Positions 51,514 through 57,979 of a stretch of 57,979 bases of DNA are shown here, one piece after another. Numbering within the stretch: position 1 is the stretch's first letter; each line of letters starts with the position of its first letter. Below the pieces are notes generated by a model. The model saw nothing but the letters and a program-made list of their open reading frames with translations, was not told the origin of the DNA and searched no databases. Origin of the DNA: Verrucomicrobiales bacterium. GTDB taxonomy: Bacteria; Verrucomicrobiota; Verrucomicrobiia; Verrucomicrobiales; V1-33. The position numbers and the translations under genes are program-made. Location: assembly GCA_018003315.1 (NCBI GenBank), contig JAGNEJ010000022.1, forward strand, positions 1-57,979. The letters run 5' to 3'.

Positions 51514-54027
51514 TCAGGAAAAGAGGGCAAATTCCGGCTGAACGGATTCGGGACCGGCAACGGCGGCGGCGCTGCGTTTTCGGGGGCGGGGGGGGGCTCC
51601 CGCGGCGGCCCCACCGGAGTTCGCAGGTGCGCTCCCCGCTTCCAGATGAGTGAGGATTTCCCGTGCCCGGTCCACGATTTCACGGGGAATGCCGGCGAGG
51701 CGCGCCACCTGGATGCCGTAGCTTTTGTCGGCGGCTCCAGCGATGATTTTGCGGAGAAAAATGATCCGGTCATTCCACTCCCGCACCGCAACATTGTAGT
51801 TCTGCACGGCGGGGCGCTGGCGGGCCAGTGCAGTGAGTTCGTGGTAGTGAGTGGCAAAGAGGGCGCGGCAGCGAATGACATCATGCAGATGTTCGGCAAC
51901 GCTCCAGGCAATGGCCAGTCCGTCGAAGGTGGCCGTCCCGCGTCCAATCTCGTCCAGAATGACCAGGCTGTGCTCGGTGGCGTTGTTCAGGATGGCCGCG
52001 GTCTCGTTCATCTCCACCATGAAGGTGGACTGGCCGCGGGAAAGATCGTCGCTGGCCCCAACCCGGGTGAAAATCCGGTCGGCCAGTCCGATTTCCGCCT
52101 GGGCAGCGGGAATGAAGCTGCCGATTTGAGCCATCAGGGTGAGCAGGGCAACCTGCCGGATGTAGGTGCTTTTTCCCGCCATGTTAGGCCCGGTGATCAA
52201 CAGAAGGCGGTTTTGCTGCGGTTCGAGCAGCACGTCGTTGGGGACGAATTTTTCCCCGGCCAGGTTCTGGTCAAGCACGGGATGCCGTCCGTCCTTGATG
52301 TGCAGGTTGAGCGATTCGTTCAGGACGGGCCGGCAGTAATTGAACAGCCGGGCGGTTTCCGCCAGGCCCGCCAGGACATCGACCTCCGCCAGGGCGTCCG
52401 CCGTATCCTGCAGGATTTCCAAATGGGAAAGCAGGTCCTCGCGCAGCCGGCAAAATTCATCGTATTCCAAGCGCTTGGCCCGCTCATCTGCTCCCAGGAT
52501 TTTGTCCTCCATTTCCTTCAGTTCCGGAGTGTAGAAGCGCTCTCCGGTGGCAGTGGTCTGCTTGCGCGTGTAGGCACCCGGCACGAGGTGCAGGTTCGAC
52601 TTGGTGATTTCAATGAAGTAGCCAAACACTGCATTGTATTTCACCTTGAGCGACTTGATTCCGGTGCGGCTGATTTCCCGCTCCTGCAGGTCGGCGATCC
52701 ACTGTTTTCCCCGTCCGGAGGCGCTGCGCAGTTCATCCAGCGCCGGACTGTAGCCGTCACGGAACATGCCCCCTTCCTTCACGGTGCCGGGCGGTTCATC
52801 GACGATGGCGCTCTGGAGCCGTTCCACCAGTTCGGGATAGGCGCGAAGCCGCGGGCGGAGTCGGGTCAACCGTTCCGGCACGGACCCCTCGCCCGTTTGC
52901 AGGACATCGAGGTGCGACTGAATCTCCGGTATCCATTGCAGGGAAGAGGAAAGCACCTGAAGGTCGCGCGCATTGCCGCTCTGCTGGCCGAGCCGCCCCA
53001 GGGTGCGTTCGAGGTCGCGGATTTCGCGCAGCGATTCGCGCAGTTTTGTCAGGATAAACGGCTGGGCGAGCAGGGCGGCGATCAGTTCCTGCCGGGCGCA
53101 GAGCATTTGCAAATCGCGCAACGGATGCAGAATCCAGTCCCGGAGCTTTCTGGCTCCCATGGGTGTTCCGGTGCGGTCGAGGGCATGCAGCAGGGTGAAT
53201 TCGTTTCCGCCGCGGTGGCTGACGAGATCGAGATTCGCACGGCTCGCGGCATCGATGATGACAAACTGATCCGGCTGGTAGGTTTGCAGTCGGCGGAGGT
53301 GGTCCACCTTCCGGTGCAGCGTGTTCCTGACATAATGCAGCACGGCTCCCGCGGCACCAATGGCGGCCCCCAGTCCGGAGCACCCGAATCCGTCCAGGCT
53401 CTGCACGCCGAAATGCTCCTTCAGCAGGTGACTGGCCTGGTCCTGAAGGAACGTGTAGCCGTCTGCGGCGCTGGAGCGCTTGAGGCTGGAAAACTCCGCG
53501 TGCTGCTCCTCGCTGTAGAGGATTTCCGCCGGGCTGATGCGCCCCAGTTCGTCCTCCAGTTCCTCAAAGCTGCCGAGTTCGGAAACGCGAAACTCTCCGG
53601 TGCTGTGATCCAGAAAGGCCAGGCCGAAGCGTTTTCCCTCGCGGCGGACTGCCGCCAGATAGTTGTGCTGGCGGCTTTCCAGCATTCCCAGATCCGTGAC
53701 GGTCCCGGCGGTGATGATCTGGGTCAGCTCCCGCTCCACCAGTTTTCCCGGAACCGGTTCGCTGGTCTGCTCGCCGATGGCGACCCGTTTCCCGGCGCGG
53801 ATGAGCCGCCGAATGTAGCTGTCCGCGGAATGATGCGGCACTCCGCACATGGGAATGCCATTGCGTTGTGTCAGGGCGACATTCAAAATGCCCGCCGCAG
53901 CCTTGGCATCCTCAAAAAACATTTCGTAAAAATCGCCCAACCGGAACAGCAGCAGGCAGTCCTCCGGCAGACCGCGCCGCATCGCGTGGTACTGCTTCAT
54001 CATGGGAGTGAGTTCCGACCCTGCCAT
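51514..54027 (-). CDS. mutS: DNA mismatch repair protein MutS
   Basis: 837 residues, close to E. coli MutS (853). The N-terminal mismatch-binding motif FRLGDFYEMFFEDA is present (Phe-x-Glu at YEMF region as F-Y-E-M), then connector, lever and clamp domains, and the ATPase with Walker A TGPNMAGKSTYIRQ, DEIGRGTATFDGLAIAW and ATHYHEL. It recognises base mismatches and recruits MutL. The ATG at 54027 (MAGSELTPMMKQY) matches the family start. The region between this and the divergent nnr gene (92 bp) holds both promoters. Confidence 0.97.
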   Translation of the reverse strand: MAGSELTPMMKQYHAMRRGLPEDCLLLFRLGDFYEMFFEDAKAAAGILNVALTQRNGIPMCGVPHHSADSYIRRLIRAGKRVAIGEQTSEPVPGKLVERELTQIITAGTVTDLGMLESRQHNYLAAVRREGKRFGLAFLDHSTGEFRVSELGSFEELEDELGRISPAEILYSEEQHAEFSSLKRSSAADGYTFLQDQASHLLKEHFGVQSLDGFGCSGLGAAIGAAGAVLHYVRNTLHRKVDHLRRLQTYQPDQFVIIDAASRANLDLVSHRGGNEFTLLHALDRTGTPMGARKLRDWILHPLRDLQMLCARQELIAALLAQPFILTKLRESLREIRDLERTLGRLGQQSGNARDLQVLSSSLQWIPEIQSHLDVLQTGEGSVPERLTRLRPRLRAYPELVERLQSAIVDEPPGTVKEGGMFRDGYSPALDELRSASGRGKQWIADLQEREISRTGIKSLKVKYNAVFGYFIEITKSNLHLVPGAYTRKQTTATGERFYTPELKEMEDKILGADERAKRLEYDEFCRLREDLLSHLEILQDTADALAEVDVLAGLAETARLFNYCRPVLNESLNLHIKDGRHPVLDQNLAGEKFVPNDVLLEPQQNRLLLITGPNMAGKSTYIRQVALLTLMAQIGSFIPAAQAEIGLADRIFTRVGASDDLSRGQSTFMVEMNETAAILNNATEHSLVILDEIGRGTATFDGLAIAWSVAEHLHDVIRCRALFATHYHELTALARQRPAVQNYNVAVREWNDRIIFLRKIIAGAADKSYGIQVARLAGIPREIVDRAREILTHLEAGSAPANSGGAAAGAPPRPRKRSAAAVAGPESVQPEFALFS

Positions 54028-54119
54028 GCCGCGCAGAGTAGGGAAACTTGGCCGGGTGTCGAGGGGGGAATGCAACGCTGCAGAAATCACCTTGAGCCGC
54101 ACCCGATGCCGGTGGACCG

Positions 54120-55646
54120 ATGCGCATGAGCACCGCGATTCTCATTACCAGCGCGCAAATGCGCGCGGCGGAGCAGGCATGCTTTGCCGCCGGAGTGGCC
54201 GAGGACCTGCTGATGGAGGCAGCGGGTGCGGCGCTGTACCGCGTCATCCGCCACGTCTGGCGGTCGGGCGGCACGCTCGTTGTTTTCGCGGGAAAGGGGC
54301 ACAACGCCGGCGATGCCCTGGTGGCGGGCCGCATCGAGGCGGAATCCACCCGGGGCAGGGTGGAATTGCGCCGGGTTTTCCCCGTCGATGCCTATCGCCC
54401 GCTGGCCCTGCATCAGCACCGGGGGTGTCTCAGCGCCGGAGGCATCGACTGTCCGCTGGATGCTCCGCTGCCCGCACGCGGCCCCATCCTCCTGCTCGAC
54501 GGCCTGTTGGGGATCGGCGCCACTGGCAGCTTGCAGCCGGAAATCCTGGAAGCCTGCCGTCTCATGAACCGCCTGCGGCACGAACACCGCATTCCCATCG
54601 CGGCTGTGGACACGCCCACCGGGCTGGACGCCACCACGGGGATTGCGGATCCGGATGCGATCATCGCCGATCACACCATCACCTTTGGATTTCCCAAAAC
54701 CGGGCTGGTCGCAGACGCTGCGGCGCGGCATGTCGGGCGGCTGCATGTGGCGCCTCTGCCTGGACTGCTTTCGCCAGTCGGCGGCAGTCAGGACTTTGTC
54801 ATCACTCCGGAGGTCGCCCGCGGATGGCTGCCGACCGTGCGTCCTTTTGACCTGCACAAGGGCGCCGCAGGACGCGTTGGAATCGTGGCGGGCGGTCATG
54901 GCTGCGTGGGGGCCGCCCGGATGGCTTCCGCGGCCGCCATGCGCAGCGGGGCCGGCTTGGTGGCGCTTTTTATTCCAAAGGATCTGCTAGCCATCGCAGC
55001 GGCGTCGTGCGTTCCGGAGGTCATGGTTCGAACATTCGAGGAAATTCCCGCCTGGAAGGCCGATGCCTGGGCGGTGGGTCCGGGGCTTGGTGACAACATT
55101 TCGCCGGAGCTGTTCGAATGGATGCTGTCCGTCCCCAAGCCCGTGCTCATGGATGCCGATGCGCTGAACTGGATGGCGGGCAGCGGCAAACTGGATGCCC
55201 TGCTGCGATCCCCCGCGGGTCCAAGGCTGCTCACCCCTCACCCTGGTGAAATGGATCGGCTGCTGGCGGGAACACTGCCTGACCTCCGGAGTAAAACCCG
55301 TGCGGAACAGGCCAGGGAATTCACTTCAACCCACCCAGTGACGCTCCTGTTGAAAGGTGCGCGCTCCGTCATTGCGGAGCACGGCCACGCCCTGGCCTAC
55401 AACACCACCGGCACCCCGGGCATGGCCAGTGGCGGCATGGGCGATGTGCTTTCCGGACTCTGCGCCGGATTGCTGGCCCAGGGATGCCCTGCATTCCAGG
55501 CGGCCGGGCTGGGCTCGTGGCTGCTCGGACGCGCGGGGGAGCTGGCGGAGGCAGCGGACCACTCCCGGGAGGCGCTGTGCGCCACCGACGTGATTGGGAA
55601 ACTGGGAGCCGCCTTCACAGCTGCGGCGGACGACTGTCGCGCCTAA
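54120..55646 (+). CDS. nnr: Bifunctional NAD(P)H-hydrate repair enzyme (epimerase/dehydratase)
   Basis: 508 residues, two domains. The N-terminal NnrE epimerase (about 1-215) has FAGKGHNAGDALVAGR and AVDTPTGLDATTG; the C-terminal NnrD dehydratase (about 225-505) has GGHGCVGAARMASAAAMRSGAG, LTPHPGEMDRLL and GTPGMASGGMGDVLSGLCAGLL, the ATP/ADP and substrate loops. It restores NADH and NADPH from their damaged hydrates. ATG at 54120 is used; an in-frame ATG at 54126 is equally possible. Its 3' end overlaps the next, convergent gene by 4 bp. Confidence 0.95.
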   Translation: MRMSTAILITSAQMRAAEQACFAAGVAEDLLMEAAGAALYRVIRHVWRSGGTLVVFAGKGHNAGDALVAGRIEAESTRGRVELRRVFPVDAYRPLALHQHRGCLSAGGIDCPLDAPLPARGPILLLDGLLGIGATGSLQPEILEACRLMNRLRHEHRIPIAAVDTPTGLDATTGIADPDAIIADHTITFGFPKTGLVADAAARHVGRLHVAPLPGLLSPVGGSQDFVITPEVARGWLPTVRPFDLHKGAAGRVGIVAGGHGCVGAARMASAAAMRSGAGLVALFIPKDLLAIAAASCVPEVMVRTFEEIPAWKADAWAVGPGLGDNISPELFEWMLSVPKPVLMDADALNWMAGSGKLDALLRSPAGPRLLTPHPGEMDRLLAGTLPDLRSKTRAEQAREFTSTHPVTLLLKGARSVIAEHGHALAYNTTGTPGMASGGMGDVLSGLCAGLLAQGCPAFQAAGLGSWLLGRAGELAEAADHSREALCATDVIGKLGAAFTAAADDCRA

Positions 55647-57127
55647 CGATACTCCCGCTCCATCGCATCCAGATACCGGGAAATGGGATCCGACTTCGCG
55701 CGCGCTGGACGTTCCAGCTTGCGGGTGGTTTCGAGATAACCGCGGAAGGCACCGGATTTTTCCGTGCGCTGGGTGGCTTCATACCAGTCGAGATAATCCT
55801 CCACTGCACGGGAATCCCGGACCATCCTGGTGCGCCTGGCCGCCAGCGCCGCAAACTGTTCCGCCAGCCCCCGCTCCTTGCCCTCCGCAAGCAGCGAAAT
55901 GGCGGCCAGGTAGTCGTCGATGATGCCTCGATAGAAGGGATGGGCCCGGAGCTGCAACTGAACCAGGGCGCTTTGATTGCGCTGGAGCAGTTTGGCCAGA
56001 TCGCTTCGATTTGAAAATGTTCCAAGCTCTTCAAAACTGGCAACCACCGCCTGCGGAGCAGCCGCCACGGCACTGGGCGCCTCACTGCCATTTTGGGGCT
56101 GCGGAGGTTTCGGCTTGCCCTTGATGAGGTTTTTCAGTTTTTGGGCGACGCCCGGCTTTGCAGCCGGTGCGGGTTCCGGTGGCAGCACCACCTGAAGCGC
56201 CTGACCAAGCTGGATATCCGTTTCCTGCATGGTGAACAGCTCGTCCTGGGCCGGCTGGGCGCTGGCGGCAAGCTGCAGCGACCACCATTTTTCCATCGAA
56301 TTGGTCTGCCCCCGCAGCATCGGATAATGGCCGAGCAGCAGCACGCTGATGTCTCCCTGGACGGTTGGAATCTCGGAAATGAACCGCACCAGACGGTCCG
56401 GTCCGGAAGGTTGATCCAGCAGCAGCAGGAGCAGCGCACAGGAGGAAATGCGGTAAATCCCCATGGAAACAGAATCCATGTCCGACACATCCGCATTGAG
56501 GATTTCCTGAATGGTCAGGGTTTTGCCCAGGCGAAAGACGCTGGCAAACAAATCGCTGGGCCGTCCGCGCCGCCGGTAGTCAATCAGTTCCAGCACCCCG
56601 TGGTGGAGCCAGTCGGGAAGCTCCAGCGATGCAACTTTTTCCAGCGAATCAGGATTCACCCGGCGGATCATCATTTCGACAAGCACCCAGCGCACCAGCT
56701 CGTCATGCAGCAATGGTTCATCCAGACCAGCTCCGGTCGCCAGGTCGATTTGCAGGCTGACGCTGCCATCGGGCAGCAGCCGAACCGCGCCGCGAATGCT
56801 GCGGGTGCCGACGGCAACACGGTCGAAACTCTGAATGACAATGGGCACCTTCCATTTGTCCGTGCGAAGCTGCAGGGCGTGCAGCACCTCCTTCTTCACC
56901 TCCTCTCCAATGCGGAAGGCCCGCGACCGGATGGAGCCGACCGGTCCGTAAACGGTGAACTGGCTGTCCACCGCAAAGGTTTTCGGCGTTTCACGGGGAC
57001 GAATCCGAACCCCTGGCACCGGCGCTCCCGCTTCTTCCTGTCCGGAAGCACCCAGGCAGGCCGCGGTGAGGGCAGCGGCGGCATATCGGAACAGCGGGGA
57101 CACGGCGCTCGGAATCAGATGAATCAA
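55643..57127 (-). CDS. Exported protein of unknown function, resembling a degenerate peptidase
   Basis: About 494 residues. Signal-like start (LFRYAAAALTAACLGASG), then a domain with FAVDSQFTVYGP and RTDKWKVPIVIQSFDRV. The middle (LHDELVRWVLVEMMIRR...LPDWLHHGVLELID) resembles the zinc-binding helix pair of peptidase MA-type proteins, which have HExxH and an H/E further on, but here the HExxH is absent, so it is not an active metalloprotease of that type. The C-terminus has a Pro/Ala linker (about 308-365) and a helical end. The start is uncertain: TTG at 57127 lies 6 bp after the upstream stop; GTG at 57103 is an alternative with a cleaner signal peptide. Confidence 0.65.
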   Translation of the reverse strand: MIHLIPSAVSPLFRYAAAALTAACLGASGQEEAGAPVPGVRIRPRETPKTFAVDSQFTVYGPVGSIRSRAFRIGEEVKKEVLHALQLRTDKWKVPIVIQSFDRVAVGTRSIRGAVRLLPDGSVSLQIDLATGAGLDEPLLHDELVRWVLVEMMIRRVNPDSLEKVASLELPDWLHHGVLELIDYRRRGRPSDLFASVFRLGKTLTIQEILNADVSDMDSVSMGIYRISSCALLLLLLDQPSGPDRLVRFISEIPTVQGDISVLLLGHYPMLRGQTNSMEKWWSLQLAASAQPAQDELFTMQETDIQLGQALQVVLPPEPAPAAKPGVAQKLKNLIKGKPKPPQPQNGSEAPSAVAAAPQAVVASFEELGTFSNRSDLAKLLQRNQSALVQLQLRAHPFYRGIIDDYLAAISLLAEGKERGLAEQFAALAARRTRMVRDSRAVEDYLDWYEATQRTEKSGAFRGYLETTRKLERPARAKSDPISRYLDAMEREYR

Positions 57128-57133
57128 CGCAGA

Positions 57134-57979
57134 CTAGCGACCAAGGAATTTGTCCAGCCCGGAATCCGGCGTCGCCCCGTTCTGCAGCGCCTGGCGGTAA
57201 TGCTGCTTGGCGAGGTCGAGGCGCGGGTTTTCAGAGGAGGCGTAGAGCACCGCCAGGTTGTAGTGCGCGTCCGCACAGGAGGGATTGAACTCCACCGCCC
57301 GGAGAAACTCCTTTTCAGCCGCAGAGTACTTCTTCTGCCGGATGTGGATGAACCCGAGCGAGAGGTGACCTTCGGCATTGTCAGGCTTGATTTTCAGCCC
57401 TTCGTTGATCGCGGTCACGGCATCGGAAATGTTGCCCTGGCGCAAATGGCAATTGCCCAGCAGATAGTGGGCGAAATCGTTCTGATATTCGTAGGCGAGG
57501 CTTTTTTTCAGATTGTTGATGGCCTCATCCACGCGGCCCTGACGCATCTGCACGACCGCCAGGTTGCAGAGTGAATGCACGTTTTGCGGTTCATCCTTGA
57601 GGATTTTTTTGTAGTTGGCCTCGGCTTCATCGAATCGCTGATCGCGGAAACAGACTTCCGCGGCCGTGGCGAAGGCGCGCAGTTCGTCGCGCAATCCCGC
57701 CTTGTCCTTGGGCGAGTCCGACGGGGAATTTCCGGCAGGGACCGCGGCAGCAGCAGGCATTTCCGCCCGGGCTTCCGGCGGCACCGGCGCCAGCATTTCC
57801 AACTGGATTCCAGAGCCTGCAACCTCCCTGGGCATGCCGGCGGCATTCAACAGGGCCCGCTCCGCGGGAGTGAGTTGATAGGGATCGGACATCTGGTTCA
57901 GATTTTTCAAGAGGTCCTCGGAAAGCTGCCCATTCTGCTCCAGAAGCACCACGGTCTGCTGCTTTGCCTTTTCGCGACC
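57134..57979 (-). CDS. TPR-repeat protein, 5' partial
   Basis: The frame is open to the right edge, so the N-terminus is outside. The visible 281 or so residues end in four to five TPR units (for example FDEAEANYKKILKDEPQNVHSL, YLLGNCHLRQGNISDAVTAINEGLKIKPDN and FIHIRQKKYSAAEKEFLRAVEFNPSCADAHYNLAV, each with W/L-G-A-P spacing; longest parts split by position). It is probably a scaffold, in the same operon as the exported protein that follows 6 bp later. Partner unknown. Confidence 0.85.
   Translation of the reverse strand, partial: GREKAKQQTVVLLEQNGQLSEDLLKNLNQMSDPYQLTPAERALLNAAGMPREVAGSGIQLEMLAPVPPEARAEMPAAAAVPAGNSPSDSPKDKAGLRDELRAFATAAEVCFRDQRFDEAEANYKKILKDEPQNVHSLCNLAVVQMRQGRVDEAINNLKKSLAYEYQNDFAHYLLGNCHLRQGNISDAVTAINEGLKIKPDNAEGHLSLGFIHIRQKKYSAAEKEFLRAVEFNPSCADAHYNLAVLYASSENPRLDLAKQHYRQALQNGATPDSGLDKFLGR

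Noticed and set aside
1-57979. CRISPR array, tRNA or rRNA genes
   Set aside because: No regularly spaced repeats and no tRNA-like or rRNA-like segments were noticed by eye; a covariance-model scan would be needed to exclude small RNAs.

Overview
The window is GC-rich chromosomal DNA from a Gram-negative bacterium, most likely of the Verrucomicrobiota/Planctomycetota group. This placement is an inference from gene content: PEP-CTERM proteins with LamG-like domains ending in Arg clusters, a fused CcoN-CcoO oxidase subunit, a Tat-exported Gfo/Idh/MocA oxidoreductase, and a norspermidine-type decarboxylase. No rRNA, tRNA or CRISPR array was seen. The six ribosomal protein genes are vertical markers that could settle the taxonomy.

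Layout. (1) 1-4.7 kb is an accessory island. It holds the 3' part of an Rhs polymorphic-toxin gene with an AT-richer tip carrying a caspase/CHAT-like His-Gly...Cys signature, a translationally coupled lipoprotein-like gene (candidate immunity gene), a decayed rhs fragment, a complete ISL3-type insertion sequence with 25-bp inverted repeats, and the 3' half of an ISKra4-type transposase. A P450 gene follows. (2) 5.9-14.2 kb, minus strand, is a full cbb3 oxidase operon: ccoS, ccoNO fusion, ccoQ, monohaem ccoP, ccoG, a small FixH-position gene, a TauE/SafE gene and ccoI. (3) 14.4-18.97 kb holds a PEP-CTERM protein and then the front half of the S10 ribosomal operon (rpsJ-rplC-rplD-rplW-rplB-rpsS), with a visible promoter, a boxA-like leader and a strong terminator straight after rpsS. 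(4) 19-34.6 kb is mostly housekeeping: MBL-fold exonuclease, nspC, a degenerate L,D-transpeptidase-like protein, accA with an overlapping mini-RNase III-like gene, an MDR oxidoreductase, a CNT nucleoside transporter, a glycosyltransferase, an RsmA-NUDIX fusion, aroA, tyrA, a LolC/E-type permease and membrane proteins. (5) 35-38.6 kb holds two secreted proteins that share a LamG-like module. (6) 38.8-44.9 kb is a four-gene operon in which every junction is an ATGA stop/start overlap. It encodes a tandem two-domain PP-loop (ExsB/QueC-like) protein, a third homologue with a destroyed PP-loop, a polysaccharide pyruvyl-transferase-like protein and a family 2 glycosyltransferase. (7) 45-58 kb holds a DUF6941-like protein, membrane proteins, a Gfo/Idh/MocA oxidoreductase, a thioredoxin-TPR protein, mutS, nnr and two exported or TPR proteins; the last gene runs off the window.

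The best candidates for undescribed biology are the PP-loop/pyruvyl-transferase/glycosyltransferase operon, which I infer is a surface-glycan modification system with an unusual repeated ATPase scaffold, and the Rhs tip with a putative clan CD cysteine-peptidase fold, where an 11-G homopolymer sits exactly at the core/tip junction. All functional statements rest on motif recognition by eye; no database search was run.
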